From Sphingomonas sp. (lineage in GTDB: Bacteria; Pseudomonadota; Alphaproteobacteria; Sphingomonadales; Sphingomonadaceae): a stretch of DNA of 64,000 nt. The position numbers and the translations under genes were made by a program. Every line of letters begins with the position of its first letter. Position 1 is the first letter of the stretch. Shown in pieces: positions 7,814-17,513 of the stretch. The notes under the pieces are model-generated. The model had not been told where the DNA came from. It searched no databases and saw only the letters and a list, made by a program, of their open reading frames with translations. The stretch lies in NCBI GenBank assembly GCA_017418975.1, contig JAFOMG010000006.1, positions 186,001 to 250,000 on the forward strand. The letters run 5' to 3'.

Positions 7814-10800
7814 ATGATCCGCACCTCCACCGGCATCGCCCTGGCATGGGCGCTCGCGCTCGCCGCGAACCCAGCCGCGGCCCAGAGCCCGGACGATCGC
7901 CTGCTCTTCCGCGCCTCGGGCGACCGGGACGGCACGGCGGAAAAGGCCGGCGGCGATGCGGTCCCCAATTTCCAGACCAGGGTGACCAGCGTGCCCGACG
8001 GCGCGATCGGCGGCGCCTTTCGCTGGGCGGACGACGGCTACATCGCCTGGAACGCACCGGGCAACATCCAGGCGCAGCGCGGCACGCTCTCCTTCTTCTG
8101 GCGCCCGCGCGAGCCGGTGGGCGAGGCGCCCTTCGTGATCTTCCGCGTCGGCTATGCCGATCATTCGAGCTGGGACATGGCGTTCCTGCGCATCGACTGG
8201 AACGGCCATGGCTTCGATGCCTTCGTGACCGACGCGAACCTGTCGCGCGTGCGCGTCTCGTTCAAGCTGCCCGCCAATCCCGCCCCCGATGCCTGGCGGC
8301 ACATCGCCTTTGCCTGGGACGAAAGCGTCGGCGTGCGGCTCTTCGTCGACGGCAGGGAAGTCGCCCGCCGGGACCAGAAGGCCGATCTCGATACCGGGCT
8401 CGACCAGTTCGGCATGGCCGGCCGCGTGATGGCGCCGCACCAGGTGCAGAGCCGCTACAATTTCATGCGCGGCAGCGATCTCGACGAGATCCGCGTCTAT
8501 GACCGCATGCTCGACGCCGCCGGCGTGGCCGCGCTCGCCGCCAAGGCCGAGCCCGCCCCCGCCCCGGCCGCCGACAAGGCGGGCAAGCGCGCCGCCTGGC
8601 TCCACCGCTTCGGCTGGGACGCCGCCTCGCCGCCGGTGCTCGCCGACAAGGTCACCGGCGTGCGCAAGGTCGAGTTCGCCGATGCGAAGGACTTGAAGGA
8701 ATGGATGTGGAAGGGCGTGGACGGCATCGCCGAGACGACCTGGCCCGGCGTCTATAATCGCTCGAAGCTCCCCGGCCGCGACGATTATTTCGAGCTGCCC
8801 GACTGGAACGTCTATGTCGAAGGCGGCAAGACCTACACGCTGACCGTCCCCGCCGCCGAGAAGTTCAACCGCGTCGAGATCCGCGGTGCCGCCTATGGCG
8901 CGCTCGACTATAGCGCGGACGGCGCCGGCTTCCGCAACCTCGCGAAACGCCCCCAGGGCGTGGTTCGCAGCGTCACGTCCCTCGGGACCGCGCAGGGCGG
9001 CACGCTCCGCTTCACCAATGGGATGCAGGAGCAGCCGATCCAGGAGATCTGGGCCTATGACGTCGGTGCCGCCAGCGAGCCCGAGGGCAGCTTCAAGCTC
9101 AGCTATACGGTGAATGCCCAGGTCTCCGCCGATCTCGCCGCGCTCGCCCCGCTGAACAAGTTCATCCGCGGCCGCTATCCCGCCGACGAGCGCAACACCG
9201 TGCTCGCCCTGCCCCCCGGCGCCGGTTCGGCAGCGGCCGGCGCGGGCAGCGCCGCCGCGACCAGCGCCGCCGCGCATGTCGAGGGCGCCATGCCGATCGT
9301 CCATGTCCTGATCCCCTCGGGCTTTGGCGACGCCTTTCCGGGCCGCCCGCTCGCCCGCGCCTGGAACTATGGCTGGGAGAACAGCCGCGACGGGCTCGAC
9401 GGCATCGCGATCGACCTTCCCGCGCTCAAGGTCGCGCCTGGCAAGGACGGGCTGATCCCGCTCAACATCAGGGTGAAGGACCCGATCTGGCCGGGCCGCG
9501 ACATGATCGACCTGTCCGTCTCGGTCCGCCCCGGCGAGGCGCGCACGCTCTGGCTCGACCTGCGCGACCGCATCCTCACCAATGACAGCCTCTATCTCGC
9601 CATCGCTTCCGCCGCCGCCGATTTCGGCCCGGCATCGCTCGACGGCATGAACGTCCGCCTGGTGTTCAAGGACCGCGCCGCCGCGCTCCCCGAGCACGTC
9701 GCCGACCGGTTCAACCAGGTGAAGGACAATTGGGGCTTCCTGGTCGAGGAGCATACCGCCTCGAAGCGCGCCGCCATGTATGCCCGCGTCCTCGCCGATA
9801 TCGGCGACCTGCTCCGCGTCGATCCCGACCATGTCGAGGGCCGTCGCTACTGGGCTGACATCAGCTACGGCGCCCAGAACCTGCCCGCGTTCAAGCAGCC
9901 CGAAGCGCCCGCCGGCGTGCCGCTCTGGGCCTTCCGCCAGCTCGAGGATCTGAAGATCACGCGCCAGTTCGTGAACTGGTGGATCGACAATCGCCAGGTT
10001 CCCTATGGCGATTTCGGCGGCGGCATCTCCGACGATACCGACCTGACCCAGCAATGGCCGGGCCTGGCGCTGATGGGCGTCGATCCGGACAAGATCAACG
10101 TATCGCTCCGCGCGCTCTCGGACGCGGTGTATCGGAACGGCATGATGGTGAACGGCCTCGGCCATATCACCACCGACGAGCTGCATGCGTATGAGGAGGG
10201 CATGAACTCGGACGCCGAGCGGCTCTACCTCAACTGGGGCGAGCCGCGCGCGATCGAGCGGCTGATGGCGACGGTGAAGGCGCTCAAGACCGTCATCCTC
10301 CCCAACCCCGCCGGCCATCTGCACTTCGCCAGCAACTGGTACGGCGCGCGGAAGATGTACCGCGAGGGACCGTTCGAGTGGCAGAAGCCCTATAGCTGGG
10401 TCGTCCTCCACGCACCGACGCTGATCGGGCTCTACAACGGCAATCCCGATGCGCGCGGCCTGATCACCGGCACCGTCGACGGCCTGCTCGCCCATGGCAA
10501 GCAGGACGCCAGGGGCAACTGGAGCTGGCCCAACGAGATCAACTGGCGCACCGATGCCGAGCGCGCCGGCGATGGCGGCGGCGCCTCCACGCCGCTCCAG
10601 GCGGCCTGGGCGGCATATCGCTTCACCGGCGACGGGAAATATCTTGCCCCGATCCTCGCCCGGGTGGGCAAGAGCGGCCCCACTTCGGTGCAGGACATCA
10701 ACGAGAATGTGATCAAGCTGCTCGGCACCGGCACGGACTGGGCCAAGACGCTCGCCGACAAGGCACGGAAGGGCGGCGCCTTCGAGCAATGGGCCGCCTG

Positions 10801-11581
10801 GGACGCGAGCGGCGACACCGGATATCTGGAATCGCTCCACGCCGCGGCGATCGCGGACAAGTCGCAGCGCCAGTATATGTATACCGAAGGCCATTGGTGG
10901 TCCGACCGGGTCGACCAGCCCAACGAGATCCTCCAGCGCGAGCGGCTGGGCGGCATCGCGCTGCGCCGCAACCAGACCTGGCCGGGCAACACGGTGAGCT
11001 GGCGCTTCGACGACCCGGAAGGCGCGCTCAAGACCGCGATCCTGCTGCCCGGCGCAACGCCCACGCGCTTCAAGGTGATCGCCTACAATACCGGCGACAC
11101 GCCCCAGTCCGCCGAGATGTCGACCTGGAACGTGGCCGCCGGCGAATGGGAGATGGTGACGAACGGCACCACCACGCCGCTCCACCTCGAACGCAGCGCC
11201 GCGACTCGCGTCACCTTCGCGCCGCATGCGACGACCGAGATCGAGTTCCTGCTGAAGACGGCGGGCGAGGACGTCGCCGCGCGGCCCGACCTGGGCATCG
11301 GCAGCGACGACCTGGTGGTGAAAGGCGGCCGGATCGCGGTCACGGTGCACAGCCTGGGCGCAAAGGATGTGCCGGGCGGCACGCTCGTGATCGAGGACGA
11401 AGCCGGCAAGGCATTGGCGACCGCCGCCATACCCGCCCTCGCCGCGCCGACCGATCTTGCGCCCAAGACCGCCACGCTGCGGCTCGCGCTGCCCCGGGGC
11501 GCCGCCCGCGTCCGCGTCGCGCTGCCGGGCGATGCTCCGGAAGTGACGCTGCGGAACAACCTGGTGCCCCTGCCCCGCTGA
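7814..11581 (+). CDS. Large secreted LamG-domain protein of unknown function in the pectin locus
   Basis: 1255 aa with a Sec signal peptide (MIRTSTGIALAWALALA, cleavage after AAAQ). Residues about 30-250 form a concanavalin-like LamG jellyroll, with DAWRHIAFAWDESVGVRLFVDG as the family hallmark. Two beta-rich regions follow (about 280-450 and 480-640). A helical segment at about 640-1000 resembles an alpha/alpha-barrel enzyme domain and contains the acidic motif GDFGGGISDDTDLTQQWPG near 732. A beta-rich C-terminus ends the protein. I do not recognise a known CAZy family. The ATG at 7814 follows GAGAGG. It is first in a rightward unit with the DUF885 gene (14 bp away) and a TonB receptor, so a role on a pectin side chain or uronate polymer is inferred. 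Confidence 0.8.
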   Translation: MIRTSTGIALAWALALAANPAAAQSPDDRLLFRASGDRDGTAEKAGGDAVPNFQTRVTSVPDGAIGGAFRWADDGYIAWNAPGNIQAQRGTLSFFWRPREPVGEAPFVIFRVGYADHSSWDMAFLRIDWNGHGFDAFVTDANLSRVRVSFKLPANPAPDAWRHIAFAWDESVGVRLFVDGREVARRDQKADLDTGLDQFGMAGRVMAPHQVQSRYNFMRGSDLDEIRVYDRMLDAAGVAALAAKAEPAPAPAADKAGKRAAWLHRFGWDAASPPVLADKVTGVRKVEFADAKDLKEWMWKGVDGIAETTWPGVYNRSKLPGRDDYFELPDWNVYVEGGKTYTLTVPAAEKFNRVEIRGAAYGALDYSADGAGFRNLAKRPQGVVRSVTSLGTAQGGTLRFTNGMQEQPIQEIWAYDVGAASEPEGSFKLSYTVNAQVSADLAALAPLNKFIRGRYPADERNTVLALPPGAGSAAAGAGSAAATSAAAHVEGAMPIVHVLIPSGFGDAFPGRPLARAWNYGWENSRDGLDGIAIDLPALKVAPGKDGLIPLNIRVKDPIWPGRDMIDLSVSVRPGEARTLWLDLRDRILTNDSLYLAIASAAADFGPASLDGMNVRLVFKDRAAALPEHVADRFNQVKDNWGFLVEEHTASKRAAMYARVLADIGDLLRVDPDHVEGRRYWADISYGAQNLPAFKQPEAPAGVPLWAFRQLEDLKITRQFVNWWIDNRQVPYGDFGGGISDDTDLTQQWPGLALMGVDPDKINVSLRALSDAVYRNGMMVNGLGHITTDELHAYEEGMNSDAERLYLNWGEPRAIERLMATVKALKTVILPNPAGHLHFASNWYGARKMYREGPFEWQKPYSWVVLHAPTLIGLYNGNPDARGLITGTVDGLLAHGKQDARGNWSWPNEINWRTDAERAGDGGGASTPLQAAWAAYRFTGDGKYLAPILARVGKSGPTSVQDINENVIKLLGTGTDWAKTLADKARKGGAFEQWAAWDASGDTGYLESLHAAAIADKSQRQYMYTEGHWWSDRVDQPNEILQRERLGGIALRRNQTWPGNTVSWRFDDPEGALKTAILLPGATPTRFKVIAYNTGDTPQSAEMSTWNVAAGEWEMVTNGTTTPLHLERSAATRVTFAPHATTEIEFLLKTAGEDVAARPDLGIGSDDLVVKGGRIAVTVHSLGAKDVPGGTLVIEDEAGKALATAAIPALAAPTDLAPKTATLRLALPRGAARVRVALPGDAPEVTLRNNLVPLPR

Positions 11582-11595
11582 ACCGGAGGACCGCG

Positions 11596-13080
11596 ATGCA
11601 TCGCCGCCAGTTCCTCGCCGCCGCCGGCGCCGCCGCGCTTCCCCGCGCCGCCCTTGCCGCGCCGAACCGCGACGCCGACCTGCGTGCCGCGCTCGACGGC
11701 CTGGCGATGCTCGACACGCCCGCCGCGAAGCTCGCGCGGCTGCGGCGCTTCGATCCCCTGTCCCTCTCGCCCTCGGCCCGGATCGATCTGGAGACGGTGC
11801 GCGCCGGCCTCGCCGTCGACGCCGCGCTGCTCCGCAGCCTGCCCGTGGGCCGGCTGGGCCGCTCGCCCTATGCCGTCGCCCCCAATGCCGGCGCCTGGCG
11901 CGACAAGGCACCCGATCCCCATCATATCGAAGCCGAGAATGCGCGGATCGCAGCGGATGCCCGGCGCGGCGTGATCCTGCCGGCACCGCTGCTCGAAAAG
12001 ACCCGCTCCGGCATTGCCGCGGCCGCCGACAAGGCGACGGGGCCCGCCGCGGCGGCGCTCGCCGGCCAGGCCCGGCTGCTCGGGGAACTCGCCCCCCGCG
12101 CGCCGCGGGAACCCGGCACCAGCCGCTTCCCCGGCGGCGCCCGCTATTTCGCGCTGCTGCTCGAGCGGCACTATGGCGCCGCCATCGACCCGGCCGAGGC
12201 GCATCGCCGGATGCTTGCCATGGCCGAAACGCTCACGGCCCGCGCCGATGCCGTGCTCAGGCGCCTGGGCTATTCCCAGGGTTCGGTCGGCGCCCGGATC
12301 AGCGCCGCGTTCAAGGATCCCCGCTTCCTCTACAGCGACGACGATGCCGGCAGGAATCGTGCGGTGGCCGATATGAACGCGGCGCTCGCCACCGTCCCCG
12401 CGCGCCTGCCCGCGCTGTTCGGGCCGTTGCCGCCCGAATGCCTGAACGTATCGGCGCTGAGGATGACGCCGCAGGAAGAGGCCGAGGGCAAGCAGGGCTA
12501 TCGCACCATCCCCGCCCCCGGCATGGCGGGCGCCTATTTGCCCGACCTGGCGCGCATCCGCGACCGTCCTTCCTGGACGTTGCCCGCCGTCGTCCATCAC
12601 GAGCTGCTGCCCGGGCACATGATCCAGCTGCCCATCGAGGCGGCCGCGAACCCGCATCCGCTGCGCATCGAATATGCCCCCACCTTCGCCGAGGGCTGGG
12701 CGATCTATGCCGAACAGCTGATGGCGGACCAGGGCGCTTTTGCCGGCAACGACCCTGCGCTGCTCGGCCATTTGCACTGGCTGCTGTTCCGGATCGGCCG
12801 CGGATTGGTTGACACCGGTGTCCATATCAGACAAGAAACGCTGGCACAGACGAGCAGCAAGCTCGCGACACTGCAGGGAGAGGCGGCTTATTTCGCGCCA
12901 ATGGCGCAGGATATCGAGCGAATCTGCATTGAACCCGCCATGCGCGCCGCGGAGGCGCTCACTTGGCTCGGGCTGGCCCGTCTGGGGTCCGTCGCGCAGC
13001 GCAACGGACCGGAATCGCTCAGGAAATTTCACCGCAAGCTGCTCGCCGACGGGCGCAGGCGCTTCGCGATGATCGCATAA
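11596..13080 (+). CDS. DUF885-family metallohydrolase-like protein, Tat-exported
   Basis: 494 aa. It begins MHRRQFLAAAGAAALPRAALA, a clear twin-arginine signal. The body matches DUF885 proteins, a family with a peptidase-like HExxPGH metal motif. VVHHELLPGHMIQL near residue 335, EGWAIYAEQLM near 367 and GLVDTGVHIRQET near 410 are all present. The usual HEGYPGH motif is HELLPGH here, keeping the His, Glu and His. The ATG at 11596 follows GGAGGA. Such a peptidase-like protein in a pectin locus is unexpected; its substrate may be an ester or amide rather than a peptide. The family call is firm; function is unknown. Confidence 0.85.
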   Translation: MHRRQFLAAAGAAALPRAALAAPNRDADLRAALDGLAMLDTPAAKLARLRRFDPLSLSPSARIDLETVRAGLAVDAALLRSLPVGRLGRSPYAVAPNAGAWRDKAPDPHHIEAENARIAADARRGVILPAPLLEKTRSGIAAAADKATGPAAAALAGQARLLGELAPRAPREPGTSRFPGGARYFALLLERHYGAAIDPAEAHRRMLAMAETLTARADAVLRRLGYSQGSVGARISAAFKDPRFLYSDDDAGRNRAVADMNAALATVPARLPALFGPLPPECLNVSALRMTPQEEAEGKQGYRTIPAPGMAGAYLPDLARIRDRPSWTLPAVVHHELLPGHMIQLPIEAAANPHPLRIEYAPTFAEGWAIYAEQLMADQGAFAGNDPALLGHLHWLLFRIGRGLVDTGVHIRQETLAQTSSKLATLQGEAAYFAPMAQDIERICIEPAMRAAEALTWLGLARLGSVAQRNGPESLRKFHRKLLADGRRRFAMIA

Positions 13081-13193
13081 GGACGGGCAAGAGCCGGCCG
13101 AGAAATCACAGAGAGCTGGCGCAAGCCGGCCGGAATGCCGGGCGAGCCGCACGGGCGGCGCGACCCGGAAACACTGATCATGGGAGAATTGGG

Positions 13194-16073
13194 ATGCGTA
13201 AAGGGATTTTGAGGCGGAATCTGTGGTGTGCCGGCGCTTCGCTTGCCGTGATGGCCGGCACCGGCATCGTGACCCCGGCGCTCGCGCAGGAGGCGCAGGA
13301 CACGCAGGAGGCGCCCGCCACCCCGGGCGTGCAGGAACAGGACCAGGGCACCGATGGCGCCATTGTTGTCACCGGTTTCCGCCAGTCGCTCCAAAAGGCG
13401 CTCAACCTGAAGCGCGAGTCGGTATCGTCGGTCGATGCAGTTGTCGCCGAGGACATCGCCAAGTTCCCCGACCAGAATCTCGCGGAGTCGCTCCAGCGCA
13501 TTCCGGGCATCTCGATCCAGCGCGACGCCGGCGAAGGCCGCGCGATCACCGTTCGCGGCCTCAGTGCGCAATTCACTCGCGTCCGCCTCAACGGGCTCGA
13601 GACGGTCGCCACCTCGACCGACGGCGCCTCGGCCAATCGCGACCGGGCATTCGATTTCAATGTCTTCGCTTCCGAACTGTTCACCTCTCTGGTCGTCCAC
13701 AAGACCGCCGAGGCATCGCTCGACGAAGGTTCGCTCGGCGCGGTCGTCGACCTGAACACCGGCAATCCGCTTGCCGGCAAGGCCGGCTTCACCTTCGTCG
13801 GATCGATCCAGGGCAGCTATAACGACCTGTCCAAGAACTGGGGGCCGCGCGCGGCCGGCCTGCTCTCGTGGAAGTCGCCCGACGGCACGCTCGGCGCCTC
13901 GGTTTCGGCCGCCTATTCGAAGACCGACAATGTCGAGCTCGGCAACAATTCGGTGCGCTGGGCCCAGGCCGCGTTCGATTCGGTCAACGGCACGTCGTGC
14001 TTCGCCACGCCCAATTCCGGCAATGGCTGGCTGGGCAATGCCGCCTGCACCAAGGCCGCCCTCGCCTTCCATCCGCGCATCCCGCGCTACGGCATCGTCG
14101 GGCATGATCGCGAGCGGCTCGGCGTGACCGGCAGCGTCCAATGGGCGCCGAGCGACGCCACCAAGATCTCGATCGACGGTCTTTATTCGCGGTTCAAGGA
14201 AACCCGCGAGGAGAAGTGGCTGGAAGTGCTGGCCCGCTCGAACGAGCGCGCGATGGACATCGTGAACCCGGTCTATGACGCCAACAACAACATGATCTCG
14301 GCGACGATCAACGACGCCTGGGTGCGCACCGAACATTATCTGCGCAAGTCCGACACCGAATTCTACCAGCTCGGCGGCACCTGGGACCAGGATCTCGGCG
14401 ACAGCTTCCGCTTCACTCTGCTCGGCGGCTTCTCCAGGTCGAACGCCGACATCCCGGTCGAGACCACGCTGATCCTCGACGATCGCGACGCGCAGAATTA
14501 TCGCTACGACTATACCGACATGAAGCGCCCGGTGCTCACCTTCGGCACCAGCGTCACCGATCCCGCGAACTTCCAGCTCGCCGAGATCCGCGACCGCCCG
14601 TCGAACGTCACCAACAAGTTCCGCACCGCGCAGCTGCGCACCGAATGGGACGTGACCGAAGGCTTCCAGATCAAGTCGGGCGCGATGTATCGCCGCTTCG
14701 ATTACGAAGTGAAGGCATTCCAGCGCGATACCGCGGTGTGCGGCAATGGCGGCCTCGACCTGGTGCTGCGCACGATCACCTGCTCGCCCAGCTCGGCCTT
14801 CGGGCCGACCGCGGTCTATGGTTTCCAGGCCACCCCGGCGCTGACCGAGCTGGTCAATCTCGGCAATGCCGGCCAGCCGGCGGGCACCACCACCAGCTGG
14901 GTGGTCGCGAACATCGATGCGGCCGCCAGATATACCGGCCTCTACAATCGCGCGCTGGCGCTCGACGTCGGCAACAACCGCTCCGTCATCGAGGAAGTGA
15001 AGGGCGGCTATCTCCAGTTCGACGCCAAGGGAGAACTGCTCGGACTGCGCTACGCGCTCAACGCCGGCATCCGCTATGCCTCCACCTCCCAGACCGCGAC
15101 CGGCATCAACGGCACCACGCCGGTCACGCTGAAGCGGACCTATGGCGACTGGCTGCCCGCGGCCAACCTCGCCCTGTTCCCGACGGAGAAGCTCATCCTG
15201 CGCGCCGCCATCGCCGATGTGATGACGCGCCCGACGCTGGGCAGCCTGACGCCGGGCGGCTCGGCGGACGGTTTCAACTATCGGGTCAATTTCGGCAATC
15301 CGAACCTCGATCCCTATCGCGCCACCTCCTATGATCTTGCGGCCGAATGGTATTTCGCGCCGCAGTCGATCTTCTCGGTGGCGCTGTTCAAGAAGGACGT
15401 GAAGAGCTTCCCGGTCAGCCGGACCCTGACCGAGCAGACCTTCCTGTCGACCGGCCTTCCCGCCAATGTGCTCGCGGCATCCTCGCCGGCCTTCCTGGAT
15501 CCGGCCAGGCTCGCCATGCCGATCTGGACGGTGGTGACGACGATCAACGGCACCGGCGCCTCGCTCAAGGGCGCCGAAATCGCGATCCAGGCGCCGTTCC
15601 GCTTCCTGCCGGGCTTCCTCAAGAACTTCGGCGGCATCGCGAACGCGACCTTCATCGATTCGACCGCGACCTATATGCAGTCGGCACCGGGAACCGCGGT
15701 CAGCGCCACCGGCACGATCGCGCTGCCGAACCTGCCGTTCAAGTCGACGCTCTACGGCGTGTCGAAGCGGGCGTTCAACGCGACGCTCTATTATGAGGAC
15801 AAGAAGTTCAGCGCGCGCGCCTCGGTCAGCTATCGCGGGCCCTATGTCGATGCGGGATCGGGCACGGGCAATGTGTTCGAAGGCTATAACGCGATCACCA
15901 ATGTCGATGCCTCGGTCCGCTACAAGCTCACCGACTGGATCGAGCTGTCGGTCGAGGGCACCAACCTCACCGATGCCTATCGCGATCGCTACACCGACAC
16001 CGCCGCGAACCGGAACTATGAGTATAATCATTTCGGCCGCACGATCCTGTTCGGCGCGCGCCTGAAGCTCTGA
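13194..16073 (+). CDS. TonB-dependent outer-membrane receptor, probable oligouronide uptake
   Basis: 959 aa with a Sec signal ending near TPALAQ. A TonB box-like segment (GAIVVTGFRQSL) is followed by a plug domain with EDIAKFPDQNLAESLQRIPG and RGLSAQFTRVRLNG, the pattern of the Xanthomonas/Caulobacter carbohydrate TonB receptor subfamily. A 22-strand barrel follows and ends in the C-terminal GARLKL. The ATG at 13194 follows GGGAGA. The gap from the DUF885 gene is 113 bp with no terminator, so it may be read from the same promoter. Transport of pectin-derived oligomers is inferred from location. Confidence 0.92.
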   Translation: MRKGILRRNLWCAGASLAVMAGTGIVTPALAQEAQDTQEAPATPGVQEQDQGTDGAIVVTGFRQSLQKALNLKRESVSSVDAVVAEDIAKFPDQNLAESLQRIPGISIQRDAGEGRAITVRGLSAQFTRVRLNGLETVATSTDGASANRDRAFDFNVFASELFTSLVVHKTAEASLDEGSLGAVVDLNTGNPLAGKAGFTFVGSIQGSYNDLSKNWGPRAAGLLSWKSPDGTLGASVSAAYSKTDNVELGNNSVRWAQAAFDSVNGTSCFATPNSGNGWLGNAACTKAALAFHPRIPRYGIVGHDRERLGVTGSVQWAPSDATKISIDGLYSRFKETREEKWLEVLARSNERAMDIVNPVYDANNNMISATINDAWVRTEHYLRKSDTEFYQLGGTWDQDLGDSFRFTLLGGFSRSNADIPVETTLILDDRDAQNYRYDYTDMKRPVLTFGTSVTDPANFQLAEIRDRPSNVTNKFRTAQLRTEWDVTEGFQIKSGAMYRRFDYEVKAFQRDTAVCGNGGLDLVLRTITCSPSSAFGPTAVYGFQATPALTELVNLGNAGQPAGTTTSWVVANIDAAARYTGLYNRALALDVGNNRSVIEEVKGGYLQFDAKGELLGLRYALNAGIRYASTSQTATGINGTTPVTLKRTYGDWLPAANLALFPTEKLILRAAIADVMTRPTLGSLTPGGSADGFNYRVNFGNPNLDPYRATSYDLAAEWYFAPQSIFSVALFKKDVKSFPVSRTLTEQTFLSTGLPANVLAASSPAFLDPARLAMPIWTVVTTINGTGASLKGAEIAIQAPFRFLPGFLKNFGGIANATFIDSTATYMQSAPGTAVSATGTIALPNLPFKSTLYGVSKRAFNATLYYEDKKFSARASVSYRGPYVDAGSGTGNVFEGYNAITNVDASVRYKLTDWIELSVEGTNLTDAYRDRYTDTAANRNYEYNHFGRTILFGARLKL

Positions 16074-16092
16074 TCGCCTCCGCGACCACTGA

Positions 16093-16131
16093 AGGGCCGT
16101 CGCATCATCCGATGCGGCGGCCCTTTCTTTT
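16093..16131 (+). terminator. Rho-independent terminator after the TonB receptor
   Basis: A 14-bp stem (16093-16106 with 16111-16124, one G-U type pair) has a four-base loop and is followed by TTCTTTTC. It lies 20 bp beyond the receptor stop and closes the rightward pectin unit. The convergent transporter gene ends 7 bp further on. Confidence 0.9.
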
Positions 16132-16137
16132 CGGAGA

Positions 16138-17472
16138 TCAGGCCGCCAGCGCCGCGTCGCGCCGTTCCACCGCACGCGCTTCGCCGCCGCGGAACAGCAG
16201 GATGCATGCGGCCAGCGCCGCGACCGTCGGCGGCAGCGCATAGGCGGCGCGCACCGTCAGCAGCGCATCGGCCTGCCCGGGCTCGCCCGGCGCGAAGCCG
16301 GCCCAGCCGAGTGCCCCCAGCGCCGCGGCCACGCCCAGCCCCATCGCCAGCCGGAGCGTGACGTTGAACAGCGCATAGCGGCTCGACGCCCAGCGCTGCC
16401 CCTGCTCCACTTCGCGCCGGGTGATGTCGCCCACCATCGCGCGCAGCAACATATAGTCGACTCCGAAGACCAGGCTGCGCGCGATCAGCCAGAGGACGAG
16501 CGCCGCCAGCCCGCCCATGGGCAGCAGCAGCGCCAGCGGCGCCACCAGCGCCTGCCAGCCATAGCCGGCCAGCAGCACCCGCCGCTTGCCGAAGCGCCGG
16601 CTCATCCGCGCCCAGAAGGGCAGCAGGACGAGCGGCACCACGGCCTGGACGAGCATCAGCGTGCTTCCCCAGCCGGGCAGCGCCAGCGCCTGCTCGACGA
16701 AGAACAGGAACGTGCCGGCCGCGGCGGCATCGGCCATGCCGACCAGCCCGTAGAGCATCAGGATGCGCCGCATCTCGCGCGTGCGCAGCATGCCGGCGAA
16801 TAGCGCGAAGGGATTGGCGACACGCGCGATCGAAGGCGCGTCCGGCTCGCGGATCCGCCGGAGGACCAGCGCCACCGTGATCGGCGCGAGCAGCACGATC
16901 GCCGCGCCCAGCGCTCCCACCTGCGCCGCCCGCCCCAGCCCGAAGCCGCGCTCGAGCAGGCTCGGCAGCACCAGGGTGACGATCATCCCCGCCATCGCCA
17001 CCCAGACCTTGGCCCCCATCACCCGCACGCGCTCATGCGCGTCGCGCGACAGCTCCAGCCCCCAGCCGCCATGCGGCGTGGCGATCAGCGTGTAGCCGAG
17101 ATGGAAGACCAGGCTCCAGGCGGCGAGCGTCGCGATGCCGGTGCCGGGCACCGCCCAGAACAGCCCGAGCGCGCCCAGGCCGACCAGCGGCGCCCCCAGC
17201 GCCATCCATGGCCGGCGCAGGCCGAAGCGCGTCGGGAACCGGTCGCTCGCCCAGCCGATGCACGGATCGATCAGCCCGTCGAACAGCCGCGCGGCGAGCA
17301 GCAGCATGCCCACCGCCGCGATCGGCAGCGCCAGCGTCGTGGCGAAGAAGGCGGGGAGATAGGTCCGCCAGGCCAGCTCGATCGCCTGGAACAGGATGAC
17401 CGGGGAGGAGAAGACGAACAGGTCCACCCGGCTCAGCCGCTCGGTTCGACTCGATCCGATATCCCCGCTCAC
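16138..17472 (-). CDS. GPH-family sugar:cation symporter (MFS fold)
   Basis: Inner-membrane permease of 444 aa with about 12 hydrophobic segments. FDGLIDPCIGWASDRFPTRF followed by GLRRPWMALGAP matches the glycoside-pentoside-hexuronide symporter signature near residue 55. The second half carries a matching loop (RMSRRFGKRRVLL). A GTG start at 17472 after AGAGGGGGCGGC gives the expected N-terminus ahead of the first helix. It lies 41 bp downstream of the double-TetR gene and is probably co-transcribed with it. The substrate is unknown; the divergent TonB receptor probably supplies the same compound. Confidence 0.86.
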   Translation of the reverse strand: MSGDIGSSRTERLSRVDLFVFSSPVILFQAIELAWRTYLPAFFATTLALPIAAVGMLLLAARLFDGLIDPCIGWASDRFPTRFGLRRPWMALGAPLVGLGALGLFWAVPGTGIATLAAWSLVFHLGYTLIATPHGGWGLELSRDAHERVRVMGAKVWVAMAGMIVTLVLPSLLERGFGLGRAAQVGALGAAIVLLAPITVALVLRRIREPDAPSIARVANPFALFAGMLRTREMRRILMLYGLVGMADAAAAGTFLFFVEQALALPGWGSTLMLVQAVVPLVLLPFWARMSRRFGKRRVLLAGYGWQALVAPLALLLPMGGLAALVLWLIARSLVFGVDYMLLRAMVGDITRREVEQGQRWASSRYALFNVTLRLAMGLGVAAALGALGWAGFAPGEPGQADALLTVRAAYALPPTVAALAACILLFRGGEARAVERRDAALAA

Positions 17473-17513
17473 GCCGCCCCCTCTGGCCGAGCGGGATGAC
17501 AAATATGCGACCG

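Noticed and set aside
7799..11986. Very long open frame (about 1395 codons) antisense to the LamG and DUF885 genes
   Set aside because: It is a mirror of high-GC codon use in the real genes. The product is Arg/Gly/Ala-rich without domains, and the sense strand has signal peptide, ribosome sites and family motifs.
12810..12823. TGACACCGGTGTCC, a 13/14 match to the candidate uronate operator, upstream of the TonB receptor
   Set aside because: It lies inside the DUF885 gene and encodes the conserved family motif VDTGVH, so the match can be explained by coding. It is also 371 bp from the receptor start.
13366..13379. Another ACCGGT-centred partial palindrome (TTGTCACCGGTTTC)
   Set aside because: It encodes the TonB box (VVTGF) of the receptor; the right half does not match.
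13029..16241. Antisense open frame of about 1070 codons over the TonB receptor
   Set aside because: Same GC-driven shadow effect; the sense frame has clear receptor motifs.
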